A stretch of DNA of 10,475 nucleotides from Cephalothrix simula (taxonomy: Eukaryota > Nemertea > Palaeonemertea > Archinemertea > Cephalotrichidae), in NCBI GenBank assembly GCA_035591015.1, contig JAXIUW010196177.1, positions 1 through 10,475 of the forward strand. The letters are read 5' to 3'. The position numbers were made by a program, and so were the translations under genes. Below the pieces are notes generated by a model. That model did not search any database and was not told where the DNA came from. It saw nothing but the letters and a program-made list of their open reading frames with translations. Below are positions 1-8,122 of this stretch, one piece after another. Each line of letters begins with the position of its first letter. Positions within the stretch are counted from its first letter, which is position 1.

Positions 1-1240
1 GGAACGCCCACACCTGTACCTACATCTACAAGATCCGTGCAGTTTCGTTTAAATCGTTGATCGAAAATCTAGTCCTATGTAAATTATTCTACAATTTTTA
101 ACTTTATTGTTCAAGAGAGGCCTTTTATTTGGAAAATTTATTTGTGGGCAAGGTTTAATGTTTCATTATTATAGAAATTTAAAATTTGAATGATGTTTAC
201 TGTGTACTGTTAGGTTATTTGTGTTTTTTTCAATCAATTAGGGGGTTTTTAAGCCATAACTGGGTAAAAATATACAGATTAATCAAATACACTAGTAGGC
301 TACTATGAAGTATAGGGGAACGGGGAACATTTTAGTCACAAACCGTCGATAGTTTAGTAAAACGATTTTTCAGCGTACTGTGGTACACCCAGTGTTGTAT
401 AATAACTGCCTTTCTTATCTACTATGTACTAAGGAACTACCATCCTCGCCTACCAAGGCCTACACTATATATATCGAAGTGGAACCTGCGCGGGGAGGAT
501 GAGGAACTACAAATATTCGACGTTTTTACTTCCTCATTTGGCTCAGTCGCTATAAAACTCAGGGTTGATTTGAATTGATCTTTTATCGTGTACACGATGA
601 CCACCCACTGACTGTTAAATCAGCGTTATTGACTAAATCATTGAACTATTAAAGTATAAGTATAAATAATTTGGAGAGTGATTCGATGGAATTTTTTTTT
701 TTTGACGAATTCCAGATATATTTACTCTAATGTACATGTAGCGTGCAAAGTAGGATTACAAATTTAGAATTTCTTTTAGTCCTCGAGGGAAAAAACAACA
801 ATGATCATAAATAGCATTTTAAAGGTTATCACCTTTTTAAAGTTTGCTTTAATTAATCACAAAACTACTTTATTCAAAAGAAACTGTTAATGTTACAGTC
901 TTTGTAACAGAATGTGCTGTTATTTATTATAAATTAAATATAATGAAGTTTTGTTGAATTTCTAAAAGTTTAATTATACATTTTTCAAATAGTTGGTAGA
1001 ATTTGTTAATCGAGACACACATACATGTACACCAGCTTTCATTTTTTATTGAATGCAACAAGGCATGTTACATTGAACAACTGGGATGTAAAATCCCATA
1101 CAAATACACAGGTGGATTTAAAAATGATGATGCACCGTGAAATGTCGAGATCATCTAAAAGGAGCATCGGGACTTATTAAGCCTACTCATTTTGGGAAAG
1201 GACATGAAGAGAAACACTCTGTATGGGTGTATTTAATTTC
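1..1240. other. AT-rich non-coding stretch, no gene seen
   Basis: No open frame of 60 codons or more lies here on either strand, and I recognise no RNA gene or element. The stretch contains a run of 12 T at 692-703, a slightly GC-richer patch near 480-510, and a short hairpin (TGTTAC at 891-896 with GTAACA at 904-909) of a kind expected by chance. The A/T-rich composition and scattered stops fit intergenic or intronic DNA. A short exon could be missed, because exons under about 60 codons cannot be told from noise without transcript data. Confidence 0.6.
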
Positions 1241-1268
1241 TGCCCCACCTGCTGCGGCGCGGTGGGAC
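1241..1268. repeat. GC-rich short inverted repeat (hairpin)
   Basis: CCCACC at 1244-1249 is complementary to GGTGGG at 1261-1266 across an 11-base GC-rich loop containing GCTGCGGCGC. It stands out from the AT-rich flanks. I see no T-tract or gene that would make it a terminator, and no function can be assigned. Confidence 0.35.
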
Positions 1269-1371
1269 AAAATGTGTTAAAAATTTTAAAATAGACAAAA
1301 AGTATCGATTTTTTACCTGCTTGTATAACATATAATACACCGAGGGAGGATTATCCCTAGAGGGGACAATT

Positions 1372-1425
1372 ATGCCTGGGCTTCTTTCGCCGACAATATA
1401 CTAAGTATACAGCCCGGAGAGGCAT
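1372..1425. repeat. Imperfect inverted repeat, about 54 bp
   Basis: The outer arms ATGCC (1372-1376) and GGCAT (1421-1425) are complementary. Inside them GGGCT (1378-1382) pairs with AGCCC (1411-1415). At the centre TATACT and AGTATA (1397-1409) form a third nested pair around a single base. Together these can fold as a bulged hairpin in DNA or RNA. The origin is unknown; a decayed small inverted-repeat element is possible. A chance fold cannot be excluded. Confidence 0.35.
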
Positions 1426-1486
1426 CCCTGCCGAACATTTTTTCATTTTTAAAATTTAATGAACAGTAGCCAAAATAGGTTGTTTG

Positions 1487-1504
1487 GCATATCAAGCATA
1501 TCAA
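1487..1504 (+). repeat. 9-bp perfect tandem duplication
   Basis: GCATATCAA occurs twice head to tail at 1487-1495 and 1496-1504, a few bases before the longer tandem array that starts at 1513. It is probably a slippage product. Confidence 0.5.
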
Positions 1505-1512
1505 AAGACGTT

Positions 1513-1649
1513 TGTGTTCCAAACTTTTACCTTTTACGATGAATTTCCAACTACATCTGTGTTCCAAACTTTTACGTTTTACGGTGACTTTTCCAACTAC
1601 ATCTGTGTTCCAAACGTTAACGTTTTACGGTGACGTTTCCAACTACATC
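1513..1649 (+). repeat. Three-copy tandem repeat of about 46 bp
   Basis: Copies run 1513-1557 (45 bp), 1558-1603 (46 bp) and 1604-1649 (46 bp). Each begins TGTGTTCCAAAC, has a central TTTTAC and ACG core, and ends TCCAACTACATC. Copies 2 and 3 differ at three positions by eye. Copy 1 differs from copy 2 at about four, including one deleted base. The units contain no continuous reading frame across the array because the copies differ in length. This is a small minisatellite. An older transposon-internal array is an alternative, but no flanking terminal repeats were found. Confidence 0.85.
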
Positions 1650-2274
1650 CATTTGTGAAGAGTGAAATTGATTTTTGATCAAACTTTCTGTTTTTACTTT
1701 GTTTGGTCAATTTATAAAAAAGTTGTATTTTATCAAGTCTAAAATTATATTATTATAGATAGAAAAATAAATCCCTAGTTAGAAAATTAAGTATTTTGAT
1801 TATTTCTTCAGTTTTTTAATTATCTTTTCAATTACAATGCGCTCGCTATTCCGGGTCAGCCCAATTACGAATCAACTCAATAAAATTTAATATAGGATTT
1901 TAAAACCATATTATTAATCATGGGACATCAATTTGAATAAATTTTTCAGGCTTTCCAAAAATATACGATATAAAAGATAATTTCGCACTACTGACCTGTC
2001 TGCGCATGAGTTAAAGTTTTCGGCGTTTAACAGATAGGTTCACTCGAAAATGCTAAATTATTGTCCTGAGGTAACGTTTTATACAAAACATGAGCGAAAT
2101 TCAATGAATGGTATCGTTTTGTTAGTCTGACAATAATTTATTAATTAGAATCAAGATACCTAAAATTTAGTAAGTTTCTGTAGGATTTTTTCGGTAATTC
2201 ACGAATTTGACCCGGAATTAACAAGTAGTAGACCCTAAGATAATGATTACAAATTCATAAGTGAATAGTTAAAG
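1650..2274. other. AT-rich non-coding stretch, no gene seen
   Basis: This gap between the 46-bp tandem array and the MITE-like element has no open frame of note on either strand, no recognisable RNA gene and no clear repeat. It is strongly AT-rich with many stops. Confidence 0.6.
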
Positions 2275-2281
2275 CAGGGGG

Positions 2282-2306
2282 TTGTCAGATTAGTTCATAC
2301 TCGGAC
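2282..2306 (+). repeat. Left terminal inverted repeat of the MITE-like element
   Basis: This 25-bp segment begins TTGTCAGATTAG and continues TTCATACTCGGAC. Its reverse complement is found at 2765-2790 with about three mismatches and one gap. It includes the first GTCAGATTAGT word (2284-2294), and the next copy of that word follows at once at 2307-2317. Confidence 0.65.
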
Positions 2307-2447
2307 GTCAGATTAGTCGAAATTGGTCAAATTCAGAGAATCACCCACCCACCCCTAACTAATCTGACATTAAATCAATCAAACTAATCTGACACTACCC
2401 GATAGACACCCAGCCCATATAAGCTGACAAAATTTAACTAATCTGAC
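2284..2447. repeat. Array of GTCAGATTAGT words in two orientations
   Basis: Perfect copies on the plus strand lie at 2284-2294 and 2307-2317. Perfect reverse complements (ACTAATCTGAC) lie at 2358-2368, 2383-2393 and 2437-2447. Degenerate relatives occur at 2693-2702, 2703-2714 and 2778-2788. Clustered subterminal words of this kind are known in several cut-and-paste transposon families as transposase-binding sites. That role here is inference. Confidence 0.7.
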
Positions 2448-2520
2448 ACCAAAAATAAAAAATAACCCCCCACCCCAGTTTTCATTTTTTTTTGGTTGCG
2501 GGCAACAACAAAATTTCAAA

Positions 2521-2670
2521 AAGTATGTCGCGAAAGGAAAAAATTTTACAAATATATCGAGAAAGAAAAAAATTTCAAAAATTACATCGCAAAGAAAAAA
2601 ATTTCTCAAAAATTATGTCACCCAAAAAAATTTCCAAAAATTTGTGGAAAGTTTTTGCTAAAAATCTCTA
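2521..2670 (+). repeat. A-rich degenerate tandem repeat, about 30-bp period
   Basis: A TATGTCG-like word recurs at 2524, 2553 (TATATCG), 2583 (TACATCG) and 2614 (TATGTCA), so the spacing is 29, 30 and 31 bases. Each is followed by a purine-rich tract and then AAATTT. A fifth, poorer unit may begin near 2641. The array sits inside the MITE-like element. The open frames crossing it on both strands read as Lys/Phe-rich low-complexity peptides and are not genes. Confidence 0.65.
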
Positions 2671-2723
2671 AAATTTCCATAACACCCACCACCTAGTCTG
2701 ACGTCAAGACTAGTTTTCGCTGA

Positions 2724-2762
2724 CCCCAAAACACCCACCCCACCCAAACACCCACCCCACCC
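2724..2762 (-). other. G-quadruplex candidate; 17-bp perfect tandem
   Basis: On the plus strand C-runs of 3-4 bases lie at 2724-2727, 2734-2736, 2738-2741, 2743-2745, 2751-2753, 2755-2758 and 2760-2762. The minus strand therefore has seven G-runs separated mostly by single bases, which satisfies the usual G-quadruplex pattern. The block includes a perfect two-copy 17-bp tandem (2729-2745 and 2746-2762). It lies just inside the right end of the MITE-like element. Shorter C-tracts at 2342-2355 and 2465-2475 belong to the same element. Confidence 0.6.
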
Positions 2763-2764
2763 AG

Positions 2765-2790
2765 GTCGGAGTATGAAACTAGGCTGACAA
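2765..2790 (-). repeat. Right terminal inverted repeat of the MITE-like element
   Basis: Read on the minus strand this begins TTGTCAGCCTAG and continues TTTCATACTCCGAC, matching the left arm at 2282-2306. It carries a degenerate version of the repeated word (ACTAGGCTGAC on the plus strand, 2778-2788). Confidence 0.65.
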
Positions 2791-2795
2791 ATTCC

Positions 2796-4206
2796 CTTCG
2801 GTTTGGTACCATATTTTATGAAATCACTCAAGTATAAGTTGGTCAAATATAGATTTTTTGAAACAGTGACCCAGAATAGGCGAGCTGACTGTATGGTAGC
2901 CTTTATCTGCCTTATCTGCCAAGGGCACAGCGAAGTTGGTAAAAGGCATCAAAAGTAGGCTTTTTTGGCAAAATCCAATTGGTAATTCTGGTACAGAATG
3001 GGCAGGTAACATGTATATCGTGATTTTTTCGAATGAGACAGGACCTGCCTTAATTCATTAACCCAATATATGGGAATTCGGGCAGGCTCCAGCTGATGTA
3101 ACGCAGGAGATATGATAATCGCTCAATATCAGTAAAATGGTTCTAGAGCATTATATATAAGAATACAATAGAATATATTTCAGTTTTAATAATAAATGGA
3201 CCTCTATGACCTAAGATATCGTACATGAGATAGAGATCCTAGTTCTCGGGATTTTATCCCCAATGTGTAACATAGATATGATTCAGAGACCGAAAGGCTC
3301 AAAGCACTTTATCAATTACATATATATCGATATTTGCTAAGATTCAGTTCTGGCAATTAAGAAACACACAATCAATAGATTTGTGAGGTAATAAGACAAA
3401 GTCATTCCTGAAATCCTCTATTTTTGTTTACAAATCCTGTAGGAATGTCTAAAAATTAATTTCTCTCAACTTTACACGAATTTGACGTGGTTTTTATCAC
3501 TAATGTATAAGTTTAAGATGAAATGGCCTTTGGCATGTGGCACATTAATTACTGTTAATTAATGAACATTTACAGTAGTAGAATATAGCGCGATAATAAC
3601 GAAAACCTAACGAAAATAATTTCCAGTAATTTTGTTTACCCGCTCTGGTGTATTAAATTGCTTTTTTTAATCTGCTAAGTAGGTAATCGCGTCATTTCAG
3701 GATACTATGCTCCTTTGCATGATCTTTATTTGATGAAGTCGGAAAAAAAGTTCTGTATATTTCATGAAATAATATGGTTGTTATAGTAACAGATTCAAAC
3801 AATATGGCGATCTGATATGAAATCCCTCAGTAATGTGCCAAAATAGCTCGATCATTTTTTATGACTAATGTAAATTCAATCAACTGAAAATACACGCTAA
3901 ACTCCAACACTTCAACATGTACTATTTACGAAGAAAAGGATGAAAATTTCAAATCAATATATTCACACTTCATCGCAATAATTGGAAATCATAACGAAGT
4001 TATGTTTAAGCGTAGGACACTTAATTATAGGGGACTTCTCAAGATAAATGTATACATGTATATCTTCTAACTTGAAACATCAAGTTGCAACTTTAATTAA
4101 AATTCATTTCGTAAAATTAAATTTAGAACAAGCTTTAAACTAATCTATACTTCTTTGATGATAGTTCTTGCTTTTATGGCGCCACTTTCGCGCCTCTAGA
4201 GGCAAA
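2796..4206. other. AT-rich non-coding stretch with minor repeats
   Basis: No credible gene is seen. Small items are a 9-bp tandem TTATCTGCC (2903-2911, 2912-2920), a 7-bp inverted pair GGCAGGT and ACCTGCC (3001-3007, 3043-3049), and a hairpin with a 9-bp AT stem and 4-base loop (3543-3564, CATTAATTA paired with TAATTAATG). A 12-bp perfect palindrome GCCTCTAGAGGC lies at 4192-4203 at the right edge. The 62-codon frames on the minus strand at 2658-2846 and 2824-3012 show no family features, and the first overlaps the transposon end, so I do not call them genes. Confidence 0.55.
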
Positions 4207-4320
4207 AAAACGAGTTAACTAAATAAATACTATTACGAGACAGTTACCCCATAAACTACGTATGGTTGGATAGGTAATCGATTGTTTGACAATAAAGTTT
4301 GATTTGATTTTGATTTTTTT
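4207..4320 (+). mobile_element. Possible 3' tail of a truncated non-LTR retroelement
   Basis: An AATAAA hexamer at 4291-4296 is followed at once by a simple-repeat tail of GATTT-type units (4300-4320: GATTTGATTT, TGATT and a T-run). Non-LTR retrotransposons of many invertebrates end in short simple repeats just after such a hexamer, and copies are commonly 5'-truncated. No reverse transcriptase or endonuclease frame is found upstream, so if this is such an insertion only its 3' end remains. The left limit is arbitrary. Alternatives are a genuine polyadenylation site of an unseen plus-strand transcript, or a chance AT-rich run. Confidence 0.35.
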
Positions 4321-4488
4321 AAAGCCTGATACGTCATCGAGGCACAGCCGAGCCGCGAAAACCGTCAGTGTTGTACCTTGTACGCCAAAGTAGTTTTCTG
4401 ACGCTAGACTGCGTCTCGATTAAGTCACAGACTTTTAATATGCAAATTGTTAATGTACAATCGATTACTTATCCAACTATGTATAGTT

Positions 4489-4508
4489 ACAAACTATATA
4501 TAGTTTGT
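4489..4508. repeat. 20-bp perfect palindrome
   Basis: ACAAACTATA at 4489-4498 is followed at once by its reverse complement TATAGTTTGT at 4499-4508. It could extrude as a cruciform. The TA-rich centre makes a chance origin possible. Confidence 0.6.
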
Positions 4509-4784
4509 GATGGCAAATGTCATAACCTCGGTATTTTTGAAAAATCTCTGTAGAGCACTCATATTTTTCCGGCTAATCATGCAGAGCCTAAGGTTTTCTG
4601 TAATTTTAGTTTCACATTAGTGCGGGTGATGGGCTGCGTGGCTTTACCTTGCTCCCGGCCTAATACTAAGAAAGGATCGATGCTAAATCAATGAAAACTA
4701 CCAAAAAGATCCGATTCTGAAGATGATTCTAAAAGACTCCAACTGCCACAAACGAGACTTTCTTAGATAACTGATAAGACTGAC

Positions 4785-4855
4785 AATTAGCTTTCGCCTC
4801 CAACTTAATTAGCTTCCTTAACCTGACGACTGAATTAAGTGAAAGCCTGCTAATT
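4785..4855. repeat. Bulged inverted repeat, about 71 bp
   Basis: The left arm (4785-4810) and right arm (4833-4855) are complementary in three blocks: AATTAGC with GCTAATT, CTTTC with GAAAG, and ACTTAATT with AATTAAGT, broken by bulges, across a 22-base spacer. The blocks share bases at their joints, so the total is about 19-20 pairs. The size is compatible with a small non-coding RNA hairpin, but the 7-base bulge is unfavourable for a microRNA precursor. A small decayed inverted-repeat element is equally likely. Confidence 0.4.
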
Positions 4856-5042
4856 TCGTTAAGTTTATAAGGCAGTTGACACAACATTCCTGAAGGCAAA
4901 TAATCAACAAGAAGCCACCGAGTTACTTGTACCGATAATTGCCGATCATCAGCGAAAGTACTTCCGCCAAAAGTTGCACCAAGTAGTCAGAATAAAGAGC
5001 CAAAGTCGATTAATCAAATATATGTCACACACTTAAAGGTTA

Positions 5043-5174
<132 letters not shown>

Positions 5175-5292
5175 CTAAAGAAAAATAAAATTCTTTTCAA
5201 CACGCCATGGCTTGAATTACAAATTTTCGCTCGCAGTTTATTAGACCTAGAGGGTAAAATGCGAGTTTAAAACTGGAAATACATATTTAAGA

Positions 5293-5310
5293 AGTTCACA
5301 TAGTTCACAT
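5293..5310 (+). repeat. 9-bp perfect tandem duplication
   Basis: AGTTCACAT occurs twice head to tail (5293-5301, 5302-5310). This is simple slippage-type duplication near a G homopolymer. Confidence 0.55.
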
Positions 5311-5334
5311 TTACGTGCCACAAAGGCGGACCAC

Positions 5335-5346
5335 GGGGGGGGGGGG
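5335..5346 (+). repeat. G homopolymer, 12 bases
   Basis: An uninterrupted run of 12 G. Such runs are prone to length errors in sequencing and to slippage, so the exact length here should be treated as uncertain. Confidence 0.85.
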
Positions 5347-5439
5347 AACAGTAGAGTAAAATTTTATTTTTGCTCGAAAAATCGAGGAGCTGTAGTGCAT
5401 TAGTTATGTACTGCATGTCCACCACTGGGACTTGGTACC

Positions 5440-5494
5440 GGGCCAATATACATAGAAAACGGGCTAATATAGATATTGGCCCGCTAAGGCGGGC
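5440..5494. repeat. Overlapping, mutually exclusive hairpins
   Basis: GGGCCAATAT (5440-5449) is perfectly complementary to ATATTGGCCC (5473-5482). A related GGGCTAATAT (5461-5470) could pair with the same right arm with one wobble. The right arm also overlaps a second stem, GCCCGC (5479-5484) with GCGGGC (5489-5494), around a TAAG tetraloop. Only one of these folds can form at a time. Sequence alone cannot say whether this is regulatory, a transposon end or chance. Confidence 0.5.
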
Positions 5495-5820
5495 AAAGAA
5501 AATATTTCGGACTTGATTATTGATATATTTATATATTCCGATCGCGCACCCATTTGGAGCTCTACCGTATCACAAAGTGCTTGAAAATTCGACCAACTCC
5601 TATGACGACGTCACTCGGGAATCCAAGTAAAAGAAACTGGGATAGAGACAAGATTTCTCGCAGAATTACTGACTTACTTCCTTAGCAATGGCTCTTTGAG
5701 AAATCAACTTATAGGTATCGTGTACACCTAATAATTTCATCCAGAAGAACATTCCCGCTGACGGTGGGTGCCACTCGGCTAAGCCTGGAAAAATAAAGTC
5801 CTCAAAAATAATGCACCTAT
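5495..5820. other. Non-coding stretch, nothing recognised
   Basis: No open frame of note, RNA gene or clear repeat was seen on either strand between the hairpin cluster and the GC-rich island. Confidence 0.55.
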
Positions 5821-5990
5821 CAACGAATGTCCCACGCAGTAACGGGGCGGACAGGGACTAAGCGGGGACTACACTGCCTTTTATAATGTGCAAGCCCAAT
5901 AGTCCCCGTGGCAATCTGAAAAAATTAATCTGTGATAACGCCCGCCATAAGGGGCTGGGTCATTTGGCGCAGTCCCCGGGGGCGGGGCAG
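5821..5990. promoter_or_regulatory. GC-rich island with Sp1-type boxes
   Basis: This patch is clearly GC-richer than its flanks. It contains GGGGCGG at 5844-5850 and GGGGGCGGGGC at 5978-5988, both fitting the animal Sp1/KLF GC-box consensus. It also contains the direct repeat GGGACTA (5854-5860, 5865-5871) and a 9-bp inverted repeat CGGGGACTA/TAGTCCCCG (5863-5871, 5900-5908), with a further AGTCCCC at 5971-5977. A plus-strand frame of 62 codons starting at 5886 crosses it but has no recognisable domain. It may be a promoter fragment, a GC-rich mobile-element remnant, or a small CpG-type island. Promoter function is inference. Confidence 0.35.
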
Positions 5991-6202
5991 AATGAATCAA
6001 ATATATTTAAAATCGAAAAATTGCTTCTGATCTTTTTATGCGCCTGCCTTCACCAAGCCAGGATGCGACGGTAAAAGAAACCGAATTAAATGCGGCTTTT
6101 TTGCCGATGGTTGAAAAACAGTTTAAAAATTGGTCAGTGTTAAGTGCATTATAAAAAGAAAAAGGTCGAAGAAAAAGTAGTAAAAAATGTTGAAAGCGCT
6201 GA

Positions 6203-6422
6203 ATGAATACATTATGCGAACTACCCATGCTGCCCGTGAATCGCTTCTCACACGTTCCTTCGACCCAGACAGGTCGTCATTGAAATTTGGAAAAACCTCT
6301 ACACTCTGCACTTTAAAACGTTCTCTAAACGCTGTTCACACGCAGCGCAGTCGCAATAAAAAAGCAAGTAATTCGTTCCTCGTTCGTTTGAAACATGTTC
6401 GGTAGTCATATGTTAAACACCA
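6203..6422 (+). repeat. Left arm of the inverted repeat pair
   Basis: It shares blocks 6238-6300, 6327-6347 and 6374-6414 with the reverse complement of the right arm. Relative to the right arm it carries about 30 extra bases around 6345-6373 and about 7 extra near 6301-6326. It contains CGTTC at 6253, 6319, 6374 and 6381. A 72-codon frame (6187-6405) crosses it. Part of that peptide, DRSSLKFGKTS, recurs from the right arm on the other strand simply because the DNA is repeated. I do not call it a gene. Confidence 0.7.
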
Positions 6423-7420
6423 CAGCTGTTTCGACAATACATTGAACGCTTCGCTTCACTGCTTTTGCAGACGGCCGATTATGAACAACATGACAAACAA
6501 AGTTCGCGCACGCTATCGCAAAAATTAATCGAATCGGAAATCAATACATAAGGTTGACACAGTTTTACCTATCGGAAAAACATGACGGCATTACAATTCT
6601 TGTCACCACATAATATAGACCCCCAATATAAAGATTAAATGTATTACCTTAAAAATTGTTCTGGTGATAAATAAAATTAAATCAGACAAATAAGTGCCAT
6701 TTTTAAGAATTTACAAAAACATCAAATAACACCGAAAAATATTTATTTTTTCATTTTTTTGAGAAATCTTTTTTTTTCAAAAAAGGCTCGTAGTTTTAAA
6801 CCCTCAGTACATGTATATTATTCCCTGGGATATCATTATTTTTTAGGACAAAAACTCACCAATTCTCCTGAATTCTCTTGAAGTTTGCAAAGGTTTGAAA
6901 ATTTTTAGAAAAATCTCGGAAACAAAAAAGTTTTTGCTGTCGAATTCGGTGGGCCATGTAGTTTTTCGACTCAAAAAGAATAAACTCCAAAACTATATAG
7001 TGTTAGCTCCATATAGTCACATATTATTCCATTGACTTTAAACCTGTAAACTCTATTATTGACCATTATTAATTTCATTCCTTCCCGAAATTCTTCGTGA
7101 AGTGAACTAAAGGTGAAGGTCACACTGTCTCGGTCACGTTCTGCAATTTGTAATTTCTAGCAATTATTTCTTTATTAAAGAGTCATATTATATAAAAGTG
7201 GATGTGTTTACTGAAAAATATTCATAACCATAACGCTTATGTCGCTTTTTGTAACTTTTAGAAAGCACTTCGCGAAATTTAAAGACCGTGGGAAAAATGA
7301 TGACGTCACATTCATTCATAAGAAATCCCTATCACGAATGTACTGTAGAAACAGCCATGACACAAACAGAAGAAATGCACTTAAAACCTTTCTGAGCATT
7401 CCAAGCTGAAACCTTCAACG
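6423..7420. other. Left interior of the inverted-arm element, no gene seen
   Basis: AT-rich sequence with no open frame of 60 codons on either strand and no recognised RNA gene. T- and A-tracts are frequent (for example 6740-6785). If the flanking arms belong to one transposon, the transposase has been lost here or was never present. Confidence 0.5.
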
Positions 7421-7820
7421 TCAGAGTTGAGACCGAGAAGCGTGTGCACAACGCGCAAATAACGTGTGTTCAATGAGTATGTTGCATTTGAACTGCGAAA
7501 GAGGAACGTTTGCTCAGCGTTGAACGTGTTACAAAGATTTTGGAACGCCTGCGTAACGACTTTTTAAAACACTGGACTGTCGTCAATTTTCTTGGGACTT
7601 TCTGCGTTTTAGAAACGACCAAGGAACGTTTATGGAACGATTAACCAACGGCAAACCGGTGAACGACAGTACAACGTTTTGTAGCGTCGAACGACTGCGT
7701 AGCGTTTCCTCTACTGGTCAAATACTCCTCTTTTTGTCATCTTCAGCACAGGGTAAATGCTCTGCTTTCACATTAACCCTGATATGACCTATACCAGTTC
7801 ATGTTGTGAACGCGTTCGAT
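7421..7820. repeat. GAACG-rich interior segment related in style to the arms
   Basis: GAACG occurs at 7504, 7522, 7543, 7624, 7635, 7661, 7689 and 7808, with CGTTC at 7813. The 11-mer CAAGGAACGTT is shared with the right arm (near 7621 and 8163). The words have the same orientation as in the right arm. This suggests divergent internal copies of an arm-like unit or a cluster of protein-binding sites. The units are too diverged to set a period by eye. Confidence 0.4.
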
Positions 7821-8122
7821 CGTGATGCTAATTGGTAGTCATATATTTATACATGTCTTAAGAATAATCAATTCAAGCAATAAAATAATGACATCTCTCT
7901 CATAACCTTGCATATAATTGGTTTGTTTACACAAAGTTTTGTCATGTGAGTCGTGAGAACTGCCAGAACTCCGGAAGTCAAAAATACGTCTTTAGCAATA
8001 AAACGCCTTCGGATTGGAGGTTGCATTTTATAACCGCGCGAAAAGAGTGTTCCAACAACTTGTAAAGGGCAGTCCCATCAGAGCGAGAATGAGGGGTTCT
8101 CGACCTGTGTTGAGAATGCTTT

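Larger units (their letters stand above)
2275..2795. mobile_element. Candidate MITE-like non-autonomous DNA transposon
   Basis: The ends are imperfect terminal inverted repeats. The left arm is 2282-2306, and the reverse complement of 2765-2790 matches it at about 22 of 25 positions with one single-base gap; both begin TTGTCAG and contain TTCATACTC. The match may extend a few bases further out into an AGGG-type start on each side. Inside, GTCAGATTAGT words point inward from the left and appear reverse-complemented further in and on the right, giving subterminal inverted repeats. The interior is A-rich and C-rich with no transposase frame. The size of about 0.5 kb and the lack of coding capacity fit a miniature inverted-repeat element. 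I could not identify a target-site duplication, so the exact ends and superfamily are unassigned. Alternatives are a satellite-derived patch or a nested composite. Confidence 0.55.

Noticed and set aside
538-575. tRNA/SINE-like A box (TGGCTCAGTCG) with a B-box-like GGTTGATTTGA downstream
   Set aside because: The spacing between the boxes is about 11 bases instead of the usual 30-40 or more, the B box is poor, and no cloverleaf can be drawn.
2379-2696. Overlapping open frames of 66-76 codons on both strands
   Set aside because: They run through the A-rich tandem and C-rich tracts of the MITE-like element and encode Phe/Lys-rich low-complexity peptides with no start or splice context.
4192-4222. 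Helitron-like 3' end: palindrome GCCTCTAGAGGC followed by CTAA
   Set aside because: A Helitron should end CTRR followed by T. Here CTAA is followed by A, the palindrome has no loop and no matching TC 5' end is identified.
5479-5504. Rho-independent terminator (GC stem with TAAG loop)
   Set aside because: There is no following T-tract on the plus strand, no gene upstream, and the sequence context is eukaryotic.
6187-6405. 72-codon plus-strand frame similar to the minus-strand frame at 8078-8296
   Set aside because: The shared peptide is explained by the inverted DNA repeat. Downstream blocks do not stay in a common frame and no domain is recognised, so I report the similarity as a repeat, not as genes.
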